DNA from: Aquihabitans sp. G128
GTDB lineage: Bacteria > Actinomycetota > Acidimicrobiia > Acidimicrobiales > Iamiaceae
Assembly (NCBI RefSeq): GCF_019048865.1
Contig: NZ_CP077604.1
Coordinates: 3,968,001 to 4,032,000 of the forward strand
Direction of reading: 5' to 3'
DNA length: 64,000 nucleotides
The notes beneath the pieces are model-generated. The model was not told the origin of the DNA. It ran no database searches and worked only from the letters and a program-made list of their open reading frames with translations. The position numbers and the translations under genes are program-made. Positions 18,653 to 35,107 of the stretch are shown one piece after another; position 1 is the stretch's first letter, and the number at the start of each line of letters is the position of its first letter.

Positions 18653-20853
18653 CGGCCCGAGGCGCCGTCCGGTGGCTCGTCGACCGCGCTCGGCCGGTGG
18701 CGGCGCCGGGGCCGGCCGCGGTGGGCGTCGTGGTGGCCGTGCAGCTGTGGGCCCTGCGCCACCTCTTGCGGCTGGTGTCGTGGCCCAACGACCTGTCGTT
18801 CCACGCCTCGATGGTCGACTGGGCCACCGGTCGCTTCCGAGCGGGCCAGGTCCCCACCGACGGCTGGTACCCGCGCTTGTCCGGCGGGCTCCCGCAGTTC
18901 CACCTCTACCAGAGCCTGCCGCACGTGCTCACCGGGCTGGCGGGCACGGTGATCGGCCCCGAGCGGGCCACCCACCTGGCCCTGTGGCTGCTCGTGGCCA
19001 CCTGGCCGGTGGCCGTCTACCTCGGCGCCCGCGCCCTCGGGCTGTCGCCGCTGGCCGCGGCGGCGGCTGCGGCCTGCTCGCCCCTCGCGCGCTCGGCCAC
19101 CGGGTACGGGTTCGAGCCCTACAGCTACCTCTGGATCGGCAACGGGCTGTGGTCCCAGGCCTGGGGCATGTGGGTGGCGCCGCTGGCGCTGGGGTGGACG
19201 GCGCGGGCGGTGCGCACCGGCGCCGGGTGCGGCCGGGCCGTGCTCGCCGTGGGCCTGACGGTGGCGTTCCACCTGCCCACCGCCTGGTTCGTGCTGCTGG
19301 CCCTGGGGCTGTGGCTCCTGGTCCGGCCGAGCGAGTGGCGGGCCCGGCTCCCCCGTGCGGCCGGGCTCGGCGTGCTGTCCGTGCTCACCGCGGCGTGGGT
19401 CCTGGTGCCGTTCCTGGTCGACCGCTGGGCGAGCAACGCCTCGTCGTTCAACGGGCAGGGAAGCTTCGCCGACTCCTTCGGCTGGCGACGGGTGGGCGGC
19501 TGGCTGCTCGCCGGCGACGTGCTCGACGCGCACCGGATCCCGGTCCTGAGCGTCGCTGCGCTGGCGGGGCTGGCGGTGGCACTGGCCACCTGGCGGCGCA
19601 GCGCGCCCGGCGGCCGTGAGGTCGTCGCCCTGGTGGGGCTGTCGACGGTGCTGTTCGTGGGCCGCGATCCGTTCCGGCTCCCCATCGCCGCCCTGCCGGG
19701 GTCGTCGCAGGTCTTCCTCCACCGCTACGTGGCGACGCTCCAGCTCGGCCTCGTGCTCGCGGTCGGCCTCGCCGTCGAGGCGGCGTGGCGGTGGTTGGCG
19801 TCGCGCCCGCCCGAGGCGCTCAGCCGTCCGGCGAAGGGCCTGGCGGCGGGGGTGGCCGTGCTGGCGCTGCTCGCGACCCCCGTGCGGTCGACGGCCCGGC
19901 TGTTCCACGAGGACGCCAGCTGGGTGCGGCAACAGGAGCGCCAGGACCGCGACGAGGGCGGCGACGCCGCTGCGCTGGTGGCCATCGCCCAGCAGCGAGG
20001 CGGGGGTCGGATCTTCGCCGGCAAGCTGAACGGGGCAGGCCGCGACCTCCGCATCGGCTCGGTGCCCGCCCCGATCTGGCTGGCCCACCTGCCCGTCGAT
20101 GCCCTGGGCTTCACGCTCCGCGTCTCGGCGCTCGCCGCCGACCTCGAGACGTACCTCGACGAGCGGTCGGTCGCCGACCTCGACGCCTTCGGGATCCGCT
20201 ACCTGCTCGTGCGGGCGGGGCAGGAGCCACCGGCCGGCACCTGGTTCCTCGCCGCGCGGGGGGACCTCCAGCTCTGGGAGGTCCCCGGCGACGGCCTGGT
20301 GTCGACGGCCCACGTCCTCGGCCCGGCCCTCCCCGTCGGGCGCGACGCCCTGGCCGCGGAGCTGCTACCCGTCCTGCGCGCCCAGGGTGGCTCGCCCACC
20401 GCGGTCCGGCTCCTCGACCTCGAGGGGCGGTCGCCGGCGGTGCCGACCCAGCGCGACCACCTCGACGTCCCTCCGGGGACCCTCACCGGCACCCGGCTCG
20501 ACCTGGAGGCCGGACGGCTCGACACCACCACCCACTTCCGGACCGCCGGGGCGGTCGTGGTGAAGGCCAACTGGCACCCGAGGTGGCAGGCCACGGTCGA
20601 CGGGAAGCCGGTGGCGGTCGCCGCGGTCGCCCCCACCTGGCTCGCCGTCCCGGTCGGGCCGGGACACCACCACGTGAGCCTGCGCTACCGGCCGTGGCCC
20701 TGGACCCCGCCGCTCGTCGCGCTGGCCATCGCCGCGGTGGTCGCGGGTTGGTGGTGGTCCGGGCGGGCCCGCCGGGCCGGTGCCCGGCGCGCCGAGGGCG
20801 AGGTCGGCGTCGCCGCCGACGAAGCCCCCGCAGCCCTCGAGGTGCCGGCATGA
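18649..20853 (+). CDS. GT-C/YfhO-like multi-spanning membrane protein
   Basis: This encodes 734 residues from GTG 18649, overlapping the previous stop (GTGA). The first outer loop contains WPNDLSFHASMVDW and the motif GWYPRLSGGLPQFHLYQSLPH. This resembles the large membrane proteins with a PTPS-related or YfhO architecture. About twelve spans follow. The C-terminal outer domain ends in KANWHPRWQATVDGKPV, a beta-sandwich motif shared with YfhO-type proteins, then a last span and an acidic tail. Probable role: an envelope glycosylation or lipid-linked sugar step; the specificity cannot be read. It is co-translated with the CxxC lipoprotein gene at 20850. Confidence 0.75.
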   Translation: MTARGAVRWLVDRARPVAAPGPAAVGVVVAVQLWALRHLLRLVSWPNDLSFHASMVDWATGRFRAGQVPTDGWYPRLSGGLPQFHLYQSLPHVLTGLAGTVIGPERATHLALWLLVATWPVAVYLGARALGLSPLAAAAAAACSPLARSATGYGFEPYSYLWIGNGLWSQAWGMWVAPLALGWTARAVRTGAGCGRAVLAVGLTVAFHLPTAWFVLLALGLWLLVRPSEWRARLPRAAGLGVLSVLTAAWVLVPFLVDRWASNASSFNGQGSFADSFGWRRVGGWLLAGDVLDAHRIPVLSVAALAGLAVALATWRRSAPGGREVVALVGLSTVLFVGRDPFRLPIAALPGSSQVFLHRYVATLQLGLVLAVGLAVEAAWRWLASRPPEALSRPAKGLAAGVAVLALLATPVRSTARLFHEDASWVRQQERQDRDEGGDAAALVAIAQQRGGGRIFAGKLNGAGRDLRIGSVPAPIWLAHLPVDALGFTLRVSALAADLETYLDERSVADLDAFGIRYLLVRAGQEPPAGTWFLAARGDLQLWEVPGDGLVSTAHVLGPALPVGRDALAAELLPVLRAQGGSPTAVRLLDLEGRSPAVPTQRDHLDVPPGTLTGTRLDLEAGRLDTTTHFRTAGAVVVKANWHPRWQATVDGKPVAVAAVAPTWLAVPVGPGHHHVSLRYRPWPWTPPLVALAIAAVVAGWWWSGRARRAGARRAEGEVGVAADEAPAALEVPA

Positions 20854-21421
20854 CCGACCCTGGTGCGGGGTCGAGCGCGCGGCCCCTCGTCGGTGCGCTC
20901 GCGCTCCTCGTGGCCGCGACCCTTGCGGCCTGCGGCACCCCCCACGGCCTGCCGTCCGTCTCCGCTCGACGGGTCCCGGCCTCGTCGCCGCTCGCGAGGA
21001 TCGAGGTCCGACGGCCCGACTCGTTCGCGACGCTCGACCGGCTGGTGGCGCCCGAGGGGCGGACCGTCCTCGTCCTGGTGGGCCCGGGGTGCACCCGCTG
21101 CCTCGCGCTGCTGGACCGGCTGGCGGCCACCGCCTTCGGTCGCCGTCCCTTCTCGGTCCTGGTGCTCGAGGCCGATCCGTCCGACGGGTCGGCGCCGCCT
21201 CCGGCCGTCGCCCAGGCGTGCGTCCGCCTCGGGCTCAGCCGCTGGAGCGTGCCCGCCCGCTCGGCGTCGGGCACCCCGGCCCGGGTCGGCCCCGCGCTCG
21301 GGCTGGCGCCCGCCGACCGGTCCGGCGTCGCGGTGGTCGCTGCCGACGGGCGCCGCCTGGGCCGCTGGTCGGGTGCACCGGAGCCGGCCGACGCAGCCGA
21401 CATCATCGAGGAGGCAAGAGG

Positions 21422-21425
<4 letters not shown>
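20850..21425 (+). CDS. Lipoprotein with thioredoxin-like CxxC motif
   Basis: This encodes 191 residues; ATG 20850 overlaps the upstream stop (ATGA). The signal peptide ends at lipobox LAACG (Cys near residue 28), so the protein should be anchored outside the membrane. TVLVLVGPGCTRCLALLDRL resembles the CxxC active-site helix of a thioredoxin fold, although the usual Trp is missing and no clear cis-Pro region was placed. It may reduce or isomerise disulphides in neighbouring exported proteins, or only retain the fold. It is the third gene of the overlapping operon leading to the collagen-like genes. Confidence 0.72.
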
Positions 21426-28060
<6,635 letters not shown>

Positions 28061-28136
28061 GGCCGGGAGGCTACCGAGGCCCCAGCGGGGCTGGGGCCTC
28101 GCCGCCGGCAACGGCGCGCTCGAGCCGAGCGGCCGT

Positions 28137-29432
28137 TCAGCGGTGGGCGGCAGCCTGCTCGCGCACGCGGTCGACGATGTCGCCCATGGTGAGCGAGACG
28201 TCGACGAGGTGGAGGCCCCACTCGGGGGTGAGGTCGCCGCCGATGTCGTCGGCCCGAGGATCGGCGGGGTCGCCGTGGACCGTGACCTCCAGGTAGCGGA
28301 AGCCGTCGCGCTCGGTGCAGCGTCCGCTGACCAGTCCGGGCACCGAGACGAAGGGGGTGGTGATCGCGTCGCCGGCGGCGCCGGGGAGCCAGGGACCCTG
28401 CTTGCCGCCGCCCAGCGAGCCCAGGATCGACACCGTGGTGTCGGCCGGGAGGTAGGCGTGGAGGTCGTCGCCGTCGGCCGGGCTCACGCACCCGGCCACC
28501 AGGCCCTCGCCGCCGCCGCGGGGCTTGCCGAAGTACGCGCTGGCCGGGGGTGGGGCGGTCGATCGGAACGACGACCAGGTGGTCACGCACCCCGTGGGCG
28601 AGGCCGAGGAGCACAGCGGCACGTGCTGGAAGTCGCCGCCCACCGCCTTGCCGGCCGGGACGCCGACGGCGGTGCCCGCCAGGTAGGCGCCCACCAGCTC
28701 GCCCCGCACGTCCTCGTGCGGGTCGACCTCGGTGCGGATCAGCTGGTCGAGCAGGCCGGCGCCCTGGGAGTGGCCGAGCAGCACGAAGCCCCGGCCGTGG
28801 TTGTCCTCGGCCAGGTAGGTCCGGAAGGCGTCGAGCACGTCGGCGAACGGGTCGGCCTTCGGCCCCTCGAGCGGCTTGCCGCTCAGCCGTCCCAGCAACG
28901 AGGGCAGGGTCGCCTGGCGGTAGACGGGGGCGAACACCCGGCAGACCGACCCGAGCCGGGCGGCCTGCTGCTGGGTGACGTAGCCCTCCTCGTCCGGTGA
29001 GGCGTCCCAGTCGCTGAAGGGCGTCTCGTCGCGCGAGATGGTCGGGTACACGTAGAAGCAGTCGATGGGGGCGTCCGGGTCGGCGGTGAACCGCTCGACC
29101 GACGTCGTGCCGTCGGCCTGGATGATGGTGGTGTCGAGGTCGCCGTCGCACGCGCCGTCGGTGGCGTCGGGCCGGCACAGCCAGTGCGCCGGGTCGTCGT
29201 AGCTCTTCGACCGGTAGTCGGCGTAGCGCTCGAGCGTGGTCCCGTCGGTCCCGTCGGCCCGGTCCCCGCCCCCGCCGGCGTCGGTCGTGGAGGTCGTCGC
29301 GGCACCGTCGGCCGCGGTGGTGGCCGATCGCGAGCGGGCGCCGTCGCTGCCGTCCGACGAGCACGCGCCCAACCCGAGGGCGGCCACCGCCACCACCGCC
29401 GCCAGCTTCCGCACCGTCCTCGTGGTCCCCAT
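28137..29432 (-). CDS. DUF3089 family alpha/beta-hydrolase-like lipoprotein
   Basis: This encodes 431 residues from ATG 29432; the extra 7 codons of the open frame are not needed for the signal. The signal peptide ends with the lipobox LGACS (Cys near residue 24), followed by a Ser/Thr/Gly/Asp-rich linker. The main domain matches DUF3089: DCFYVYPTI, VFAPVYRQATL and the nucleophile elbow GFVLLGHSQGAGLL, which fits a serine hydrolase on the outer face of the membrane. A late His (LHAYLPADTTVS) could complete a triad, but this is a guess. The substrate is unknown. Confidence 0.85.
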   Translation of the reverse strand: MGTTRTVRKLAAVVAVAALGLGACSSDGSDGARSRSATTAADGAATTSTTDAGGGGDRADGTDGTTLERYADYRSKSYDDPAHWLCRPDATDGACDGDLDTTIIQADGTTSVERFTADPDAPIDCFYVYPTISRDETPFSDWDASPDEEGYVTQQQAARLGSVCRVFAPVYRQATLPSLLGRLSGKPLEGPKADPFADVLDAFRTYLAEDNHGRGFVLLGHSQGAGLLDQLIRTEVDPHEDVRGELVGAYLAGTAVGVPAGKAVGGDFQHVPLCSSASPTGCVTTWSSFRSTAPPPASAYFGKPRGGGEGLVAGCVSPADGDDLHAYLPADTTVSILGSLGGGKQGPWLPGAAGDAITTPFVSVPGLVSGRCTERDGFRYLEVTVHGDPADPRADDIGGDLTPEWGLHLVDVSLTMGDIVDRVREQAAAHR

Positions 29433-29466
29433 GGGCGCCGACCGTACCGTCACCTCGGTGGGCGGT

Positions 29467-30183
29467 TCAGAAGGTGCGGTCGGGCACCGGCAGGTGGTTG
29501 GCGTCGCCGAGGGCGCGCAGCGACCAGATGTGGGCGCCGGCCATGGGCGTGGTGGTGAGCAGCGCCACCGAGGCGTGGCCCATGCTGAACCGGTCCCACT
29601 CCCACGGCTCGGGGGCGGCGCCGAGCAGGTGGGCGATGATCGTGGAGTTGGTGCCGCCGTGGGCCACGGCCACGATGCGGTCGGCAGCGGGGCCGTCGGC
29701 CGGCGGCGCCAGGTCCCAGAGCCCGGGCTCGGCGGCCGGCGTCACGCCCAGGTCGGCCAGCAGGCCACGCAGGCCGGTGGTCACCCGCTGGTGGAAGTCG
29801 CGGAGCGACTCGCCGCCCTCGTGGCCCTCCCACCAGGCCTCGCGGCCCTGGCGCTGGAGGTCGGCGAAGCGCTGCTCGATCTCCTCGATGGGCGCGCCCT
29901 CCCAGGCCGGCGGGTTGCGCAGCTCCCACAGCCACTCGTGGGTCTCGATCGGCAGGTCGAGGGTGGCGGCGATCGGGGCCGCCGTCTCCTGGGCCCGGAC
30001 GGCTGGCGACACGAAGAGCCGGTCGACGTCGCCCCGGCCCGGGAGGTCCTCGGTGTCGGCCAATCGTTCGCCCACCCGGGCGGCCTGGGCGTGGCCGAGG
30101 TCGGTCAGGCCGGGGTCGTTGCGGCCCTTGCCCTCCGGGGTGGCCCAGGCGGGTTGGCCGTGTCGCACGAGGATCAGTTCCAT
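29467..30183 (-). CDS. Histidine phosphatase (phosphoglycerate mutase-like) family protein
   Basis: This encodes 238 residues from ATG 30183. It starts immediately with the catalytic motif MELILVRHGQPAW (RHG, phospho-accepting His). It also has the downstream basic residue in SPAVRAQETA, an acidic acid-base residue in WLWELRNP and the second catalytic His in RIVAVAHGGTNS. This is the complete catalytic set of a cytoplasmic histidine phosphatase. The specific substrate (phosphosugar, nucleotide or other) cannot be deduced. It is divergent from the small gene at 30260. Confidence 0.9.
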   Translation of the reverse strand: MELILVRHGQPAWATPEGKGRNDPGLTDLGHAQAARVGERLADTEDLPGRGDVDRLFVSPAVRAQETAAPIAATLDLPIETHEWLWELRNPPAWEGAPIEEIEQRFADLQRQGREAWWEGHEGGESLRDFHQRVTTGLRGLLADLGVTPAAEPGLWDLAPPADGPAADRIVAVAHGGTNSTIIAHLLGAAPEPWEWDRFSMGHASVALLTTTPMAGAHIWSLRALGDANHLPVPDRTF

Positions 30184-30259
30184 CCGTGCCGACCCTACCG
30201 ACCACCCGGTCCCGCCCCGGCGGTAGGTTCGCGAGCACCGACGACCCCGGGAGGCCGCC

Positions 30260-30535
30260 ATGGCCCAGCTCGACCCGAAGCGCATCCAGGCCATGGTGGA
30301 GGAGGCCATCGACGAGGGCGCCACCTCCGTCGAGGAGATCCACCAGGCGGTGGCGGCGGCTCCGCTCGAGGCCCTCAAGGGCATCGACGCCCTCGCCGGC
30401 CCGGCCGAGACCGCCCAGGACCTCGCCGGTCGCAGCATCGGCGCGATCTACGACACCATCCGCACCGTCAACGAGCAGGTCGGCATCTTCGCCGAACGCC
30501 TCCTGGGCCAAGCCGAGGAGCGCGCCGGGGACTGA
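30260..30535 (+). CDS. Small conserved-looking helical protein of unknown function
   Basis: This encodes 91 residues starting at ATG 30260, shortly after a cgggagg-like site. The sequence is predicted helical throughout, with no Cys, signal peptide or membrane span (MAQLDPKRIQAMVEEAI ... LAGRSIGAIYDTIRTVNEQVGIFAERLLGQ). Codon use is typical of real genes here, and a strong hairpin follows the stop. The family is not recognised. It lies convergently beside sdhB, but no functional link is evident. Confidence 0.7.
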   Translation: MAQLDPKRIQAMVEEAIDEGATSVEEIHQAVAAAPLEALKGIDALAGPAETAQDLAGRSIGAIYDTIRTVNEQVGIFAERLLGQAEERAGD

Positions 30536-30546
30536 GCCCGAGCGCG

Positions 30547-30574
30547 CCGGTGCCCGGCCGAGGCCGGGCACCGG
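30547..30574. terminator. Strong bidirectional hairpin between the small gene and sdhB
   Basis: A near-perfect GC stem of 12-13 bp (30547-30559 with 30562-30574, tetraloop-sized centre) lies 11 bases after the stop at 30535 and 33 bases beyond the sdhB stop on the other strand. It serves both convergent units. Confidence 0.75.
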
Positions 30575-30606
30575 GGAGCCGTTCGTGGTGGGCGGGTGCC
30601 CGGCCC

Positions 30607-31373
30607 TCAGCCGCGGCTGAGGGTCTTGCGGTTCTTGAACTTCGACTTCAGGTAGTCCTTGTTCATCAGGGCGATGAAGTCGATGGAGATCTCCTTCGGG
30701 CACGCCTCCTGGCACTCGCCGTGGTTGGTGCAGGAGCCGAAGAACTCCTCCATGGTGTCGACCATGGCCTCCACCCGGCTGAAGCGCTCGGCCTGGCCCT
30801 GGGGCAGCAGGTTGAGGTGGCCCACCTTGGCGGCGGTGAACAGGTTGGCCGCCGAGTTGGGGCAGGCCGCCACGCAGGCGCCGCAGCCGATGCAGGCCGC
30901 GGCGTCCATGGCGGCGTCGGCCACCGGCTTGGGGATGGGGGTGAGGTTGGCGTCGGAGGCGCCGCCGGTCTCGGCGGTGATGTAGCCACCGGACTCGACG
31001 ATGCGGTCGAAGGCCGACCGGTCGACCATGAGGTCCTTGACGATCGGGAACGCGGTGGCCCGCCAGGGCTCGATCACGATCTCCTGGCCGTCGTGGAACT
31101 TGCGCATGTGGAGCTGGCAGGTGGCCGTGCCCTTCTGCGGGCCGTGGGCCTGGCCGTTGATCATCAGCGAGCAGGTGCCGCAGATGCCCTCGCGGCAGTC
31201 GTGGTCGAACACCACGGCTTCCTTGCCCTCGTTGATGAGCCGCTCGTTGACGACGTCGAGCATCTCCAGGAACGACATCTCGTCGTTGATCCCGGGGGCG
31301 GCGATGGTGTCGAAGGAGCCAGGGGCGTCGGGGCCGGCCTGGCGCCAGATCTTCAGGGTCAGGTTCAGCTCGT

Positions 31374-31377
<4 letters not shown>
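30607..31377 (-). CDS. sdhB: Succinate dehydrogenase/fumarate reductase iron-sulfur subunit
   Basis: This encodes 256 residues from GTG 31377, overlapping the sdhA stop by 4 bases. The N-terminal ferredoxin domain has the [2Fe-2S] ligands in [18 protein letters not shown] plus CQLHM. The C-terminal domain has [14 protein letters not shown] and [15 protein letters not shown] for the [4Fe-4S] and [3Fe-4S] clusters. It carries electrons from the flavoprotein to quinone through the membrane subunit. It is the last gene of the sdhC-sdhA-sdhB unit. The subunit style matches the type-B (single membrane subunit) complexes. Confidence 0.96.
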
Positions 31378-33290
<1,913 letters not shown>

Positions 33291-33299
33291 GGTGGTCCC

Positions 33300-34046
33300 T
33301 CAGTTCCCGACGATGCCGGCGAGCACGGCGATGGGGAACGACACGTTGCCGATGACGATGATGGCGGCGAAGCCGGCGGCGAAGTTGCGTCGCATGGCGT
33401 TGAACCGCGGGTTGTTCCAGCCCATCGACTGGAACAGGCTCCAGGCCCCGTGGAAGAGGTGGATGCCCAGGGCCAGGTTGGCCACGATGTAGAGCCCGGC
33501 CACCGGGAAGCGGCTGAGGCTGTGGTCGACGTTCTGGTAGGCCTCGCCGCGCACGTAGGTGGCGCCGGTGCCGGTCCAGCTCAGGTCGAACAGGTGCCAG
33601 ATCAGGAAGAGGCCGAAGATGACGCCGGTCCAGCGCATGGTGCGGCTGGCGAAGTTGGCGGCGATGTAGTCGCGCTTCGACTGGTACTTCACGGTGCGGG
33701 CGGCGTGGTTCATCCGGGTCAGCGAGTACGCCGAGTGGATGTGCAGCCCGAAGGCCCCGATCAGGCCCAGGCGCAGGAGCCACAGGGCCACGGTGCGCGG
33801 GAGGATCGGCACGATCAGCTCCCGGAGGAACTCCCCGTAGTGGTTGAAGTCCTCGGCGCCCAGGTACATCTTCAGGTTGCCCACCATGTGGGCGAACACG
33901 AAGCCCATGAGCATGATCCCGGTGATCGCCATGACGTACTTCTTGCCAAGGGCGGACCGGTAGAACTCGACGGGGAAGGGGGCCTTGCGCTTTGCCTTGG
34001 TGGAGCCGGCCGCAGCCTTGCCCCGGGCAACTGTTGTCGTAGCCAT
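33300..34046 (-). CDS. sdhC: Succinate dehydrogenase cytochrome b558 subunit (type B, single membrane subunit)
   Basis: This encodes 248 residues from ATG 34046 (MATTTVARGKAAAG), preferred over an upstream in-frame start because the extra residues are not conserved-looking. Five membrane spans are visible. Candidate haem-ligand His residues occur in FAHMVGNLK, GLHIHSAYS, LIWHLFDLS and GIHLFHGAW. No sdhD-like gene follows, as expected for the diheme type-B complex. It anchors SdhAB and passes electrons to menaquinone. It is the first gene of the operon, with its promoter presumably in 34047-34250. Confidence 0.93.
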   Translation of the reverse strand: MATTTVARGKAAAGSTKAKRKAPFPVEFYRSALGKKYVMAITGIMLMGFVFAHMVGNLKMYLGAEDFNHYGEFLRELIVPILPRTVALWLLRLGLIGAFGLHIHSAYSLTRMNHAARTVKYQSKRDYIAANFASRTMRWTGVIFGLFLIWHLFDLSWTGTGATYVRGEAYQNVDHSLSRFPVAGLYIVANLALGIHLFHGAWSLFQSMGWNNPRFNAMRRNFAAGFAAIIVIGNVSFPIAVLAGIVGN

Positions 34047-34096
34047 CGCCGCCGACGCTACCCCTGCACGACTCCGCCACAAGAAACGGCGCGGAC

Positions 34097-34121
34097 CCCC
34101 TCTGACGGGTCGTCAGAGGGG
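34097..34121. promoter_or_regulatory. Inverted repeat with core gtcagagggg in the sdhC / XRE intergenic region
   Basis: A perfect 10-bp inverted repeat, cccctctgac (34097-34106) and gtcagagggg (34112-34121), is separated by 5 bases, about 50 bases upstream of sdhC. The same 10-mer recurs once at 34625-34634, just before the ImmA-like gene. It could be a hairpin or an operator; the recurrence favours a protein-binding site. Confidence 0.45.
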
Positions 34122-34202
34122 TGGTCCCGACCTAGGCTCACGGCGACCCGGGAGGCCGGGCGTCGAACGGGCTGGTCGACGGGGGGAGCGAGGGTTCCGC
34201 TA

Positions 34203-34226
34203 CTGATCGGTCTGTCGACCGATCAG
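34203..34226. promoter_or_regulatory. 24-bp palindrome upstream of the XRE regulator gene (probable operator)
   Basis: Perfect 9-base arms ctgatcggt and accgatcag with a 6-base spacer end 37 bases before ATG 34264. The size and symmetry suit a dimeric helix-turn-helix protein, and autoregulation by the adjacent XRE protein is the simplest reading. Confidence 0.55.
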
Positions 34227-34263
34227 TCGCATCCTGGGATCTTGGGCGCAGATGGAAGGGACC

Positions 34264-34605
34264 ATGCAGCGCGTCGTCGGCGCCAACATCCGCCGCGTGC
34301 GGAAGGCCCAGGGCCTCTCGCAGGAGACCTTCGGCGAGTCGGTCGGCTGGCACCGCACCTTCGTGGGGGCCGTGGAGCGCGGGGAGCGGAACCTCACGCT
34401 GCGCACCGTCGAGCGCATCAGCGACCAGCTCGGCGTGCACCCCATCGACCTCCTCTGGGACCGCGCCGCCGTCGCCGTCCAGCTCGACGCCGACGGGACG
34501 CTCCGATCCGTGGAGCCCCGCGCCGACCTGCGGGCGGCGGACGGCGGCACCGAGGCGGCGCCGGCCGGCGACGCCGGCGCGCGGCGACCTCGCCCCTCCC
34601 GATAG
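34264..34605 (+). CDS. XRE-family HTH transcriptional regulator
   Basis: This encodes 113 residues from ATG 34264, preceded at short spacing by gaaggg; ATG 34252 is in frame and would add 4 residues. Residues 1-65 form a Cro/CI-type HTH: IRRVRKAQGLSQETFGESVGWHRTFVGAVERGERNLTLRTVERISDQLGV. The rest is an Ala/Arg/Pro-rich tail. This protein is a DNA-binding repressor or activator. It stands 46 bases before an ImmA/IrrE-like metallopeptidase gene, an arrangement in which the peptidase is known in other systems to cleave the repressor. The upstream palindrome fits autoregulation. Confidence 0.88.
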   Translation: MQRVVGANIRRVRKAQGLSQETFGESVGWHRTFVGAVERGERNLTLRTVERISDQLGVHPIDLLWDRAAVAVQLDADGTLRSVEPRADLRAADGGTEAAPAGDAGARRPRPSR

Positions 34606-34624
34606 CGGTCGTCGCCCCTTCCCT

Positions 34625-34634
34625 GTCAGAGGGG
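34625..34634 (+). promoter_or_regulatory. Second copy of the gtcagagggg element before the ImmA-like gene
   Basis: This exact 10-base match to the right arm of the 34097-34121 inverted repeat lies 17 bases before ATG 34652, between the XRE and ImmA-like genes. It may be a half-operator, or chance in G-rich sequence. Confidence 0.3.
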
Positions 34635-34651
34635 GCTGCCATCATCTGCCG

Positions 34652-35107
34652 ATGGCGGCATGGAACCCCTGGCGCGCCCTCCGGGCGATGGACGTCGACC
34701 TGTGGTTCGCCGCGCTCGGAGGCCCCCGGGGGCTCTGGACCCGCACCGGCGGCCGGGACGAGATCCTCCTCGAGGAGACGTTGGGCCGCCGTGAGCGGCG
34801 GGAGGTCCTGGCCCACGAGCTCGTCCACGTCGAACGGGGCATCGGGTGGCCCCTCGCCACCGCCGCCACCATGCAGCTCGAGGAGGACCGGGTGTGGCGG
34901 GTCGCCCTGCGGCGCCTCGCCCCGCCCGCGGAGGTGCGGGCCTTCCTCGTCCGGCGCGCCACGGTGGGGCCGGTCTCGGTGGCCGACCTCGCCGAGGAGT
35001 TCGACCTGACGATCCAGGGGGCCGAGCGGGTGGCCCACCTGCTGTCGCTAGAGGTCGGCGTCGTCCACCCAGAGGCCATGGAACCCGAACGGCACCCGGA
35101 CCGGTAG
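34652..35107 (+). CDS. ImmA/IrrE-family zinc metallopeptidase
   Basis: This encodes 151 residues from ATG 34652 (ATG 34688 is an alternative). The zincin motif is REVLAHELVHVERG, with H55, E56 and H59 matching HExxH. A downstream acidic residue (QLEEDRVWR) could be the third ligand. The C-terminal half looks like a small winged-helix segment (VGPVSVADLAEEFDLTIQGAERVAHLL). Family members such as ImmA and IrrE cleave cognate XRE repressors to release stress or mobile-element genes. Partnership with the XRE gene just upstream is inferred from adjacency. The 3' end overlaps the convergent carotenoid oxygenase gene by 60 bases. Confidence 0.82.
   Translation: MAAWNPWRALRAMDVDLWFAALGGPRGLWTRTGGRDEILLEETLGRRERREVLAHELVHVERGIGWPLATAATMQLEEDRVWRVALRRLAPPAEVRAFLVRRATVGPVSVADLAEEFDLTIQGAERVAHLLSLEVGVVHPEAMEPERHPDR

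Noticed and set aside
34264-35107. Toxin-antitoxin module or prophage remnant
   Set aside because: HExxH with an XRE neighbour fits ImmA/ImmR-type regulation. No integrase, att duplication or phage gene is present, and base composition does not stand out.
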